64,000 bases of DNA from Brevipalpus yothersi (taxonomy: Eukaryota > Arthropoda > Arachnida > Trombidiformes > Tenuipalpidae). The stretch lies in assembly GCA_003956705.1 (NCBI GenBank), contig QZCP01000219.1, forward strand, positions 1-64,000, in the 5' to 3' direction. Positions within the stretch are counted from its first letter, which is position 1; every line of letters begins with the position of its first letter. A model generated the notes under the pieces. That model had not been told where the DNA came from, made no database searches, and saw only the letters and a list, made by a program, of their open reading frames with translations. A program made the translations under genes and the position numbers. Shown here one piece after another: positions 23,603 to 36,282 of the stretch.

Positions 23603-25127
23603 TTATAAGTGAGTGATAGGGAGAGAGAGAGAAAAAGAGAGAGAGAGAGAATTGGTCAAATTTTTTATCTTATCGAGTAATTTAGATGAAACTCGACACT
23701 TGTTGATACTTTGAACAAATATTGCTGATTGTTAGGTTGTATAATTCGAAGAATGATGAGCAACATTCAACCAACAGTTTCCTCTCTCCTCTCCTCTCAT
23801 CTTTGTGCGTCAAATAATAATACTCTGCCTCTTTTCCTCCATCTTCATCCAGATGTTTCTCCCTTGTTGATCGGGTTCATGAGAATGGATCAATGGGCAA
23901 GCGCTTGCCATAAAAATTACAAAATATCTCTATAAAATTCTTGCTCATCATTGCTTCCTCTTGCCAATCAACTCAATTGAATTCATGAATTTGCATTTTT
24001 ATCTATCGAGAGCATCATTAAAAAAGTCAATTACAAGAGAATGACTAAAAAAATAATTGATCTCCACCGGAAAATAATTGTTCTCCTATTCTACATCATC
24101 CAATCGGAAGACATTTTCGTCTCTCTGGAATTTTGCCAATTTCAAAACAAGAAATATGAACTTTCCACCTAACGATCAAACTGATCCTCAAGTGGCTCGC
24201 TTCGATAGTGATATCTGTTGAATGTGCTTGAGTTTGCTCTCGCAACCGAGTTGGCTTGAACCATTATTGGTGAATTCCCTTCATGTGATGGAGCAGATAT
24301 GATAGACTACCAGCAGCGATGGATAGCAGATGATATGGAGAGGACATTAGCCTTTAACAATGACTATTCTAGATATAAACTCTTCATTCTCTCACCAAAA
24401 AGCCACTCCCTTGAGTATCAAATGTTCCTATGAGTTCAAAACTTTCCCTATCTAGTGGACCCATAGACTTCATCATCAATCGTGAGAGACACACAGACTC
24501 ACAAAGAAATATTGCCCGATTTCACTAATGATAAAACAATTGAATACTGACACCAAAATTATTCCGATAAAACATACCATTTCCCTTCTTGAAAATCATC
24601 CATCAGATGAGAAATGCATTTTATAATACCTCTACTCGAGGCAAACTAATTTTGCAAGATTTTTATTTTTGTTGATGGCTATTATGAACCACCTCCCTCT
24701 ATATTTTAATGAAACTGGTCCAGAATGATAGAAAGAGATTCACAGATATCTCAAGGAGAACATTCAATGGGAAATTAGATTGATGATCTAAGATTATCAA
24801 ATATATTCCATGATCAGGGAATTGTGGAGAGAATGATACTTCCAACATAGGATAAGAATTTAGGTGGTTTCTATTTCACTCCTCGAGTGATCTGAGACAA
24901 GCTCTACAGAGGGCAATTGATAAGAAATGGCAATAGGCTCAATCGAATCTCTCAGATTCCAGAAAATTTTTATGACCCCTTTGAACTAACGATAGTTTGG
25001 AGAAAGAGAAAGAGAGAAAGAGAGAAAGAGAGAACGATAGAAGATTGAATAAAATAGACTGATTAAGAAAGTAAAGGGTAAAAATTTTGCATCAAGCACA
25101 AGTAGACAAATTGGGATTAATGGAAAG
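23603..25127. other. 1.5-kb convergent intergenic region
   Basis: AT-rich with short GA-rich patches (23619-23650, 25000-25033). No gene seen; the frame at 23729-23935 has no family features. Confidence 0.55.
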
Positions 25128-25800
25128 TTAATGTGCCTCCGTTGCTTTCGGTATGAAACTGGCCATGCCGTAAATAGGAGTCATGACCACATGATACCCA
25201 TAGACTGCTTGACGCACTACTCGCCGCCGAAGTTTACTAGAGAGATTGGTCACTTTGATGGCAACACTGGCGTTAGGAGAGGTTGAAGATTTGGGTTCAT
25301 CATCGGATGGAGGAAGAAAGTGGTCAACAGTCTTATCGGTCAGCTCAACAGCAGTATCGACAAACTTGGCGATCAGAGCGTGAGCATTGGAACCAGCGAA
25401 AACATGTCCAACCTTTTGGAGACCAAGTTCCTTAAGTCCTTGAACCTTTTCATTGCTGTATTTTTTGATCTCACCAACTTTCTCTAAGCCAGTGGTATAA
25501 AGCTGTTTACAAGTTACAAACAGTTGCCAAAGATGGAGAAGCAGGAAAAGAAAACGGAAAAAGATAAAATGATTATCAAAATTTTAAGGAGCATGCCATA
25601 GGGAGGCTATGAAAATCATGATCCTCGACGTCACAATTGACTAGATAGTCTTGTGAATTGAAGAAGAGAGAGAGAAAGAAGAAAAATTACCTCTTCAGGA
25701 GACTGAGTTATGGCAGGGACAGTAGCCACCAGCTTTTCGAGTCCTTGACAAGCCAGAGAGTCAGCGATGGTAACTAAGAGAATTAAAGAGAGAAAGAAAG

Positions 25801-25831
<31 letters not shown>

Positions 25832-26504
25832 AAAAGATGAATAGAGAGACAAGATTGAAGAGGCATAGCGTGAGAGATGGTATATATGTGAACATGATGC
25901 TTTTAAGTGGATAAATAGAGCAAAGAGGACCAGCCGTTAATACGACGATCCTGATCGACAAGCAGAGGAAACTGCCGATTGTTATGTAGTAGAGGATGTA
26001 TTAAATAAGCTTAATTGACAAAAAGGGCCTATCATTATTGCGCTGACGATACCATAACATAATCATCAAGTTATGAGGGAGTGAATATGCTATATCTATT
26101 GGCACATCGGTAATTCTGACGAGTTCATCGTCTTCAATTTATCATGTAAAGTGCCCTCGAGAGCGAATCAATCGTTCTCATCTTCATATTACGAGATAGT
26201 CACGTGAACAATTAGTGACAGAGAGACAGAGAAAAGGCAGTCAAATGTGACTGTACATTACAAGATGGGCGATAAAAAAACTTTACTTACTTATTTTCTC
26301 AAATTTGGCTGTCACTGGATTTGAAGCGACCAAAGAGGCGACATAGTTTATCGATTGTTCGGCAGCTGACATGGTATTATTGATAAGCGCATTGGATCCT
26401 TTAATCTTCTCATAACCTTCAGCGGCCACACCAAGAGCACTTTTGACTATGGGCAGGGAGCCAACACGAGAGATGATCTGGATTTCGGGTAGTTGTCCAC
26501 GCAT
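25128..26504 (-). CDS. Perilipin / lipid storage droplet (LSD) protein
   Basis: PAT-family protein coating lipid droplets and controlling lipase access. Three coding exons join in phase: 26504-26291, 25773-25691 and 25502-25128, giving 223 residues. The PAT region is recognisable from the N-terminus (LPIVKSALGVAAEGYEKIKG, then VTAKFEKI...ITIADSLACQGLEKLVATVPAI). Helical 11-mer-like repeats follow (TTGLEKVGEIKKYSNEKVQG and GLQKVGHVFAGSN). The protein is short for the family (Drosophila LSD-2 has 352 residues), and the C-terminal part is reduced. The ATG follows an apparent acceptor, so 5' UTR exons probably lie at 26600-27600, where a CTCF-like GCGCCACTC (27632-27640) may mark the promoter. 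The intron between exons 1 and 2 is GA-rich. Confidence 0.88.
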
Positions 26505-28349
26505 TTTGATCAGGAATATTGGTTATGTTTCTTGCACACAGAGATGGGAACGTTTGAGAGCAAAAAGAAGAGTATTTCACTAACACAACGTCAAGTAGCG
26601 TTTATCTGTAATCAAAAACACAAATAAGAAGAGAGAGAGAGAAGAGTTTAGTAAAACTTTTTTTCCTGACAAAACTCAAAGTCAAGTGAGTGACAGGCAG
26701 CGTGATCAAGAAGGTAGGGCGAAAGCAGGTCAAAGGACACACACACATACACACAGAGCGCAAAAATGGTTCAGGTTGAAAGTTGACGGAATCAAAAATG
26801 GTGATCAGTCAAGATCAAGGATTTAACTGGATACCTTTCTCTCAATTGTTGGCATCAACACAAGTATATTGAAAGGGTGGTGAAAGTAGACACTTACTGG
26901 AATAAACGCATAAATTTTCTCGGTGGTAAAAGGAGATGAAACAATAGACTTATTGACTCTACTAGCTGGACGATCGAATGGCAACTGGCAAGAAGCGAGG
27001 CAAGATAGCTATTGGCACTTAAATAGGGAGGACACGAGGTGTGATGCTGACAAGTTCACGTGAACGGAGGGAAGAGAGAGAAGATGTGGAAGAAGATAAA
27101 GAGAGGAGAGAGAGGAGAGAGAGGAAAGAGAGGAAAGAGAGAGGAGAGCAAGAATGGTTCGGCAAGATGAGCTAAGATTCTGGTTTAAGCGGTATCAGAT
27201 CACATCCTAAAGCAAGTCTCTCTTCTCTCTTATATCGGCGTAGTTTAGCGATGCTGTTAGCGAATCAGCTTCTCAAGATACTCTGGTTACGCTTTCTTGC
27301 CTTCTTATTCTTCTTTCATCAACATAACTAATCAATACACACACATACACACACATAAACGCACCAACTAACCAGGGAAATTTAACACAATTAGATGTTT
27401 CCCCTCACGTATTGATTTACTTACCCACTTGATAGTGTGAAAAGAATCGAAAGAGGGAGAGAGAGAGAGATAGGCACTTACACACAGAGAGAAGAGAAAA
27501 AGAGATGAAAACTTTAAACGATTGGCGAGTAAATTGTAAAGGAACGGAGAGAAGGGGAATAAATTTAGCAAAACTTTTGCTTCAAAAGTGATCAACAACT
27601 ACACTTGTACGAGCGAAATGTGTGTCCTTCAGCGCCACTCTTATGGCGCATACTTTAGTATATTCTGTCATCTACTGTTACTCACAATCACCAATCCCTT
27701 TCGATTATTGGTCGTCTTCTTTGGGAGAGAAAATTCTTATTCAATCATTTCATCATGACTTTGGGTGTCTTGATGACGGAAGTGTTGAGAGGTAGAGAGA
27801 ACATCGACACGTAAGAGGTACCTAGGACATGATGTTGCGAAGGGAGAAAGAAAGAAAGAGAGTACTGGGACTATGATGGCTAGAAACATGTTGATCTTGG
27901 CCTATCAGATCGAATTTCTTGTATTGAAATCAATTGATAGTATCGAATCAAAGATAGGAAAAATGGAAGATTACTTTTTTTAGAGGAAAATAACATCATT
28001 ACCATTAGCCTTGGGAAGAGAGAGAGAAAGAGAGAGAAAATAGACATAACAAGTGAGGAAGTGAGAAAGCGAGTGGGATAAGCAGAATCATGAAAAAAAC
28101 GAGAAGCAAAATCAACAAAAGTCTGGTCCAAAGCTCAATAGTTGCCAACGAATATCGAAAATATTGGTGTCTCGACATGATTGTGATTGCTGATTCAGTA
28201 TTATTCGTTCGACCTTCCGTCTTGTAGATAATCGATGAAAAGATGCGTGTGATGAACGTAATAGTGGGAAAAGAAGGAAGAGAGAGAGAGAGAGAGACAA
28301 TCGGAAGTGATAATTTAAGATGATATTTTCTTTTGTTTTCGTTATTTTT
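26505..28349. other. Perilipin 5' region and gap to the kinase gene
   Basis: Probable perilipin 5' UTR exons/introns up to about 27,640, then intergenic sequence. GA-rich imperfect repeats occur at 27070-27150 and 28277-28298. No additional coding sequence seen. Confidence 0.45.
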
Positions 28350-28355
28350 TTTATT
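28350..28355 (-). terminator. Possible kinase-gene polyadenylation signal
   Basis: AATAAA on the minus strand about 500 bp beyond the kinase stop codon. A splice-like donor (28727) and acceptor (28645) lie between, so the 3' UTR may be spliced. Confidence 0.4.
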
Positions 28356-28848
28356 CAATTGGAGAAAACTCCTACTTCTCAATGAATTGTCACAATTCAG
28401 TTTCAGATATGCATCAAAAACGAGGAAATTTCTTGTAATTTAACGAAATTTTACAAAAATCTATCCTTCTCGTCGAAGAATTTCAATTTGAACAAAAATA
28501 ACAAGAGAAACAATGATTAACAGTATAAAGATTTTCTTTCTTTAAAAATTTTCTTTAGATTAATTAACTTTGACTATGATAACATAATTCTAATAAGTTA
28601 ACGATTGGAGTCGATCTATTCTGTAGTCATCATCATCTTGAGACCTGTAATCAAATAGAGAAAAATTCCATTACTAATCTTATTCATTTCTATTAAGAGA
28701 TCGATTAATAACCTTACGGATAAATGAGAACGTGATCGAGATTCAATAATGAGTTTTTATGGATGATCACAATTTGCACATTGTAAATAATGTCTCATGA
28801 TATTAGCGTGATATCGGTATGTCTATATATATGTGTGTATGTGTGTGT

Positions 28849-29790
28849 TCATCTTAAGTCAGAACATAGAAAATATGTTGTCATTGTTTGACATATTTCC
28901 GCGAAAGTTGGTCGATCTTCTGGCCTAGAATCAGAAAACAGTAACGATTAGTACATTAGTGTAATGATGGAAAAATTTTCCCATTGTTAAATCGAAGGAT
29001 GTGAAACCCAATAGTTGGAAATTAGGCATGATTGAAATTTGAATACGAGAGATAGAGAGAGAGAAAATTGTTCCCATGATTGAAAATTCTTCAAGGTGGT
29101 CAACTAAAATTAGCTATGATGTGCATACACATCATCTTTGTGTGTTGAAATAGAAGGATCAAATTGGATGAAAGCTTCGGGCTGAGTGCAACTGTGAAAA
29201 TAAAATTAAACAGATATCATGAATTACCTGAATTGCCAACAGCTCCACATTAGCTTGTAAATTTCTTGTGGACAATTATCTGGCTTTGGAAGACGTCGAT
29301 TTTCACGAAAAAGTCTCAGTATATCTTGACCATCCATTCCCTAAACAATTGGGAGTAAAATGACCGAAAAAAAGTTAAGATTCAAATTTCAACAAAATTG
29401 GTTTTTCGGATGATTCTGATTGCTTTATCTTCAATTTCAATTTTTGAGCTATGGAATTTCAAAAAACATATCAAGCGACCTAAATCTGATCTATTATAAA
29501 TTTTTTTAATTTTCAATTTTTCTCTGCCCAACTGATTAGTTTTCAAGTTTTGTGAAAAAATTTAGATGTTTAATTTATCACATCTTATTCCAAGATAATC
29601 TTCATCTTCTCTTGTTCCCTACAGAAATTATGAATTTGAAGTAATGTTTCTTCGGATGAGCAAGTCTGAGCAAATATTTTATTTCCTATGTCTTTTGTTC
29701 TCCAAGATTGTTAGAGGGAGTAAGCATCCTGGAATGTCTTCAACACCCTCCTTAATCCTCCTCTGATGATGGTCACTGGAGAAAGAGAGA

Positions 29791-29845
<55 letters not shown>

Positions 29846-29986
29846 CAAGACAAAGCTGACCACAAGAGAGCTGCACATATTGTTTGAGAATGGATGAAAT
29901 GAAGCAGTACAGAGAGAAAGAAGGAAGATGAGGATGCTGTGAAGAAGAATGAGCAGGAAAGGATAGACAAAAGCGGTCCATGGAGT

Positions 29987-30023
<37 letters not shown>

Positions 30024-30288
30024 CAGAGAGAGATCATCAATGAAAGGAGTCAATATTATTGAGGCAACTCAATATTTCATCGAACGGCGACATGAAGCAA
30101 ACTAATTAGGTTTGACTCGATATCAGCACGCTACTGATGAAAGTTGACAGAATCATACTTTCGAACCATGGGGAGTCAGAAAACGAGGCAGAATGGTAAA
30201 GTAAGGTGAAGAATCGATCATGAGATTGTTCATCTTCTTGTTTTGAGATCCATTCATTTCTTTGTCGATCGATACATGAAACACAAAC

Positions 30289-30343
<55 letters not shown>

Positions 30344-33300
30344 ACTCTTCATGCCAGCTAAGTGAACTTGGGATGCTGAGAATCAGACACAATCAGGCAG
30401 CCAAACTAGGTGAATGGACAATAATCTAATGAAGATACATGACCAGCTCATTCTCGTTACCCTTGTGCCATAGAGAAAGAGAGAAAGATGGAAATAATAA
30501 TAATGAAAACATATATCTCATGTTTCAGGCAATCAGTGGCCGTGTAGCATTACTCACTCTGTATGAATGACTAACAGTTGAAATGCTACTAGCCTGAGGA
30601 CAATTCTTAGCTCTAGTTTTTTATTATGCACAAAAATTACCACACATTGTTTCAAATATATGATGATGAGCGAGCATTGAGCTTGGATGAATACATATTT
30701 TTATTAATGCTCTGAGGTGTCTCAATTTTGACTCGAATTTTTGCAAAAAAAAGTAGAATAAAGAGTCAAGATTAGCTGAGTAAACGTATTGCAATTCTTT
30801 GCTCGCAAGACATAAGCCTATGGGCAAAAATTTCGAGTCCAACTTGGGTGGCAAAATTCGTTCAAAATTAACTAATATAATAAAATCTGTATACCTCATA
30901 GGACTGCTAGACACATAATGTGATGATATTCTGGGAAGAGAAGCTGAAAAGGGTAGCAAAATGGTTGATGAAAAAGAGATGTGGTTGAGCGACAATTCAA
31001 TTTAAATGTGGAATGTGATCACAAAATAGTGTTACATGGAATTTTACACACCCATACAACAACAAAAGGTACTGATTATGCGGATGCCCCCAAGTCCACT
31101 GCAACAGCACAGGATGACATTTCAGCATTGGTGTTCAAATGTATTATAGGGACAAATAAAATGATGACTCTAGTTTATGCTGTATGTCCAGCGGATGGGA
31201 GAGTATTTCGAGAAAACAAATGAAATTCATCATCATGATAATAATGGTGACTGGAATTCCATTATCGACTGAATGCTTTAGAAACATTGAAAATTTTTTT
31301 GAATGATCTACTGCTAAATGAATGATTTTGACGCTTTTTCAGAAAATTGACCTGTGTTAATTCACAATTGAACGAGGCTTCAATTCAAGATTTCTCCGCG
31401 AGCAGAACACTCTAACCAATCAGAGAATATTCTCAGAAAACTATGAGGCAAATTTTAATTAATATAGATTTTTTATTGAATTTCTTACCTCATAAGGCTT
31501 TTGGCCATAGGAGAGTGATTCCCACATGGTCACTCCGAAAGACCAAACATCAGATTTTGTGCTAAATTTGAAGTAATAAATGCACTCAGGTGCATACCAT
31601 TTCAGTGGCCATTTGGAAGCACTTTTGGCCTGGATCATAGAGGAAGAATGGACACAAAAAGAGGAGAAATATTATTAGCAACAATCATTTTTGATAGCTT
31701 TTGCCTTCAGCCTTTTGATTGTAAAGAAAATGAGGAAGTGAAGAAGTGAAGAAACCAAGGAAATCTCTAGGCCATCAAGCAGTGTTGATGATGGAGGATG
31801 GAGCACTCACTCGATAATATTCTTTTCCAATTCCAAGTGCCCGGGACATACCGAAATCGCTCACTTTGGCAAATTTCTCATTTACCAATAAAACATTTCG
31901 AGCAGCTAAATCACGATGAATGAATTGCTTGCTCTCCAAGTATTGCATGGCCATGGCCACTTGAAGTAGCAATGCTACGATGTCTTTAATTGATACACAA
32001 AATCCATGATCAATGAGGTATCGATTGAGGGGTCCTAATGGAGCTAGCTCCATAACAATCATGATCGGATCAGTTTCACAAACTCCTATCAGTCGAACGA
32101 TGTGTTTATGATCCAGAGAAGACATTGTTTGGGCTTCTTTGAGTATTTCGCTCTGTTGATAGAGAAATTTTTTTAGAATATGAGTCAACTTCAAGAATCA
32201 AGAGCAAAGAAATTTTGGAAAAAGAATCATTCGCAGTTATAGATTTTAATTTTAATTTTGATTTCAATAGCTCTGATTTTCACCCATAAAAACTCCAAAG
32301 GTGTGGAAACCTATCGGCTGAGAATTTTTGTTCTTTTGAGAAATAATTGTCGTTCAATCCATTCAAATTTATCCATTAAAAAATAAATGGTTCTTTTTTC
32401 AAATCTTCAAATTTGAATTCTATCGTTTTCATCCATCAGAACTCGAACGTGAGCATTTTTTCCCATGGCAAACTCAATAATATATTTAGTAGAGTGAGGT
32501 TGAAAACCAAATAAAGAAACAAGATGTTTTCAAAATGAATAGAATCGAAGAGGATATAAATCCTAGCAAACGTAGGGAAATAAACAGAAGGAGTAACTAA
32601 ATGATGAAAGCTTAAGTTGAGGTGCTCTATCTTCACGATTTCAAGCTGATAGACAACCAATAGTAAAATATTTGATCCTTTATATATTCTTACACAAACG
32701 TTTATCAAACTTCGCTTCAAAAGCATACAAATCCTATGATTCCACTGTCAGTTTATCAATGGAAGAAGAGCTCGATGCTGTTGTGAAGAGCTTTTTATTC
32801 TTATTCTTTTACACTATTTCAAAGTTTTGGTGTCTGTTAAAGGATCAACAACATTTGCTTATTCATACCAACAATTCAAAGAGAGGGAGAGAGAGAGAGA
32901 GAGAGAGTTTGAAAGATTCTGGATACCTTAAGCCTCGAGGATAGAGCTACATATGAAGTTTTGCTAAATACTCTGGAAATACGACACAATGCTACTATTG
33001 ATCTGATTAGGTATATTTCTCTACCTTTTATCTGAATTTGTATCTCTTCTTCTCAGCTGAATTTGACAAGATTCTCCTAGAAGGATCTAAGATCATCAGT
33101 TCAAAGTTCTAGAGAGTTCGTTTGTCTGAATAAGGAAGTAGAAATTTTGCAACACTATTTCCACGAGAAATTTATCAGCACCATTGGATGTCTCTGAATT
33201 GTAGAATATTTATTGATGTTGAGCTCATCTGACCAAAAGATATTCAAGTTCAATATTTCAGAGCCCTTTGACTTGATATATTTTGCAAAAATTCTTGTAT

Positions 33301-36222
33301 AGCGACTGGAAGAAAAATTGGAGAGAAAACTTCAATTTTTGAACTTATGGTTCACCATTTATCACAAGAGAGAATATCAAAGTCAATATAAGAAAGAGAA
33401 GAGAGGATACTGCCTTCTTATTCCACTATCTCAATGTATGAGAGCTCTTGACTAGTATTTTTCAATCACTCAATTGAATAAAGTAGCTCATCCTAACTTT
33501 CCTTGCCATTTTCCTTTCCATGAGAGAAAAACGAGCGAAAAGTTTGAAAAATTGAATACGAATATCGCATGCAATTTTCTTGAAAGAAAATTCATCATTT
33601 GCCATTCCATCCAGAGAGATGAGAATAGTAACTTCTTTTTTCCATTCTATCAGCTTCTTGAACTTATGGAATTATTTCAACAGCTCAACTCCACTCAACT
33701 CAACTTATTAGGTCAGTCCAATATTCTAACAGGATCTCACTATTTTGCTCCAGTGGACATAAGAGATAGATAAGATCGGGAAAATATATCGAACATCACT
33801 CTGTCCAAGTCTACCACACTAGTTCATGGGGACCAAAAGAATTGAAAGGCAACATCGAGGGAATATAAATCAGATTGAATGATGAAAGCAATTCACTAAA
33901 TGGCAAGAGAAGATTCAATGACCACAAAGAGGCTTCCATCTTAGAAGGTTCAAGATAGAAAAAGAAAGTGACCAGCTCCAAAAATCATCACTAATTTATA
34001 ACGAGATATACGATCAGAATGATCCCGAAGAGGACTTCGTGACAACAATGATCAAGCAATCTTATTTGTAACAATGTCCCCTCAAAGTCACATGATGAGA
34101 AGCTCTTGACGAATTATTTCGCTTGGATTATTGAATGAGCATGAGAAGATAATGAGACAAGAAAATTGTTCAAATGCGAAACTCACTTCGAGATGAGGAT
34201 GTTGAGCTGTGAGTCGAAGTGTTTCTCTCCTCTCGAGATCAGATGAAAAAAAAACAAAGAGAAAGAGAGACAGGGACAGGAAGAGAGATGATCAATGATC
34301 AGAGATCCTAGTTGAGTCAGAAGTTGAATTTGGCAAGTGAGCCGGTGAATTGCAGCAATGATAATGATTGAAAAATAGAGGACGAGAGGAAGAAAATTCT
34401 TGCCGTGAAAACGATGATTCTGATGGTCAGAATGGTTTTAATATGGTCTCTGAATTCTGAGCACGTCATTCTATTGGGTTGAGTGTAGAAAGATCAAGCT
34501 CAAAAGTTTGCTCAGAGAAATAACTATCATTCTCCACTCTTTTCTCATGAAACTTTTTTTCGGGTTCAAGATTCATGATCATGGTTCTAGGTATAAGCTC
34601 GAAAGGCAAACAAAAAGTATATTTTCGCTGACCCAACTGTTTTAGCCTTCCAGCTGATGAGCATAAACAATAACTGGTCAATCTTTTGGAAAACTTTTCT
34701 TCGTAATCGGTTTCCTTCTATTGATGATGTTTCCATTCTAGAAGGGCTAGTTAATAGCTCTCCTAGGGCTATTGCAGAATCACTGTTTCTCATTCGATTA
34801 CATATTGAATGATAATCTGATTCAGCTATCGACCAATAGCCACTAAGAACTGGATACATGAAATAACTTTTGCACTGAAACCAATTGATAAGATTTTCAT
34901 AATGCTGCTAGCTGTAGTGTTTTTAGAAAAAATTAGCAAAACCTTGCCAATTTTTCCACGTGTCAATTGAAGAAGGTTGACGAAAATTGTGCATATATCT
35001 AAGCATGAGGGTGAAAGTTCTACCAGATTCTCACATGAGATAGAGAAAAGGCTCCACAAATCTGGCAAGAGAAATATAACAGTGTTTTTCTTGAAGCTGA
35101 ATCGACTGTAAGCCCTCCAACTTCGAAAGGTCTCAGAGTGAAGATTTTGAGAAGAAGAGAAAGTTGGAAAAGTACACTAGCGATTTGAAAAGAGTACATA
35201 GTGTAGTAGAATCACCAGAAAGGGTGACTAAAATCGGGAGACCAATACTATCGCCTAGAGACATAGCTTAATTTGATCGAATTGATGCTTAAAACAAAGA
35301 TATCACTTATCAGGATATTTCAGAGGTTTCTAAAGTCACCATAACTCGAGGCAAACAAAATATAGCAGTTTGAAAGAGTAAAAAGTCTTCTTTAGATTTA
35401 TCGAGGGATGCGAGTAAGTGTTCCACTTGAGATTATTTTGACTTTACTTCACAGTTAATCTGAAGGATTCCTATCTCCGAAAAAAATATGATCTCACCAA
35501 TCTATGGCAAACCTAGTCAAGTCCTCCAAATCATGCGGAATGATGAACACATCGGTCTCCTTCTTACTTGATTCTCTTCCTCTCTGTTGGATGCTGGACT
35601 ATCGGATATCAGTTTTTTGAAATTCAAACCATAAGAAAAATCCCCAAAGTAAACGGAAAGCAGCTAAAACACACACATTTATATCCAGAGGAACATCATT
35701 GGCATTGAGCAATGATTTATGTAACCGGAATCGGAAGAAAGTATTCGTTTTCCTTGAGCACGAAGGTGAAGTATCTAGATGCAAGAATGTATCTTCAAAA
35801 TTACATTCACTTTTTCTCCTTTTTCTTCCTTCCTTCTCCGTTTTCTTCATCGCTTTTTTATTCTTCACTGCGATCGATCCTAAGTTCAGCGACAAGTATT
35901 GATCGCCAGCATCGACATCAGTGGAGAACATGTTTGAGCATCGATGAACATCTTTTAGCTATCAGTTTTGTGCTCTCGTTCCGAATATTGAGCCAAGATC
36001 ATGAGGACATGAGCGGGTTGTATAGATACACAGCACAAACAAACAAACAGAGTCGATATGGAAGGCTCTTGATAAAGTAACAAGTCGAATCGATGGGTTG
36101 GGAATAGGGAGCAAATGATGCGAAAAATTGCATTTAAAATGACATTCGAAACTCTTTAGCTGCTTGATCCTGGTGAACAAACATATAAAACTATTCAATG
36201 ATATATGTTTGAGGAAAGTCAG

Positions 36223-36282
<60 letters not shown>

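Larger units (their letters stand above)
29341..31488. other. 2.1-kb kinase intron
   Basis: Intron between kinase exons 31629-31489 and 29340-29228. It holds the two GA/TC runs. A plus-strand 80-codon frame at 30981-31223 has no family features. Confidence 0.7.

Noticed and set aside
30981..31223. 80-codon plus-strand frame inside a kinase intron
   Set aside because: No recognisable domain and no promoter or splice support.
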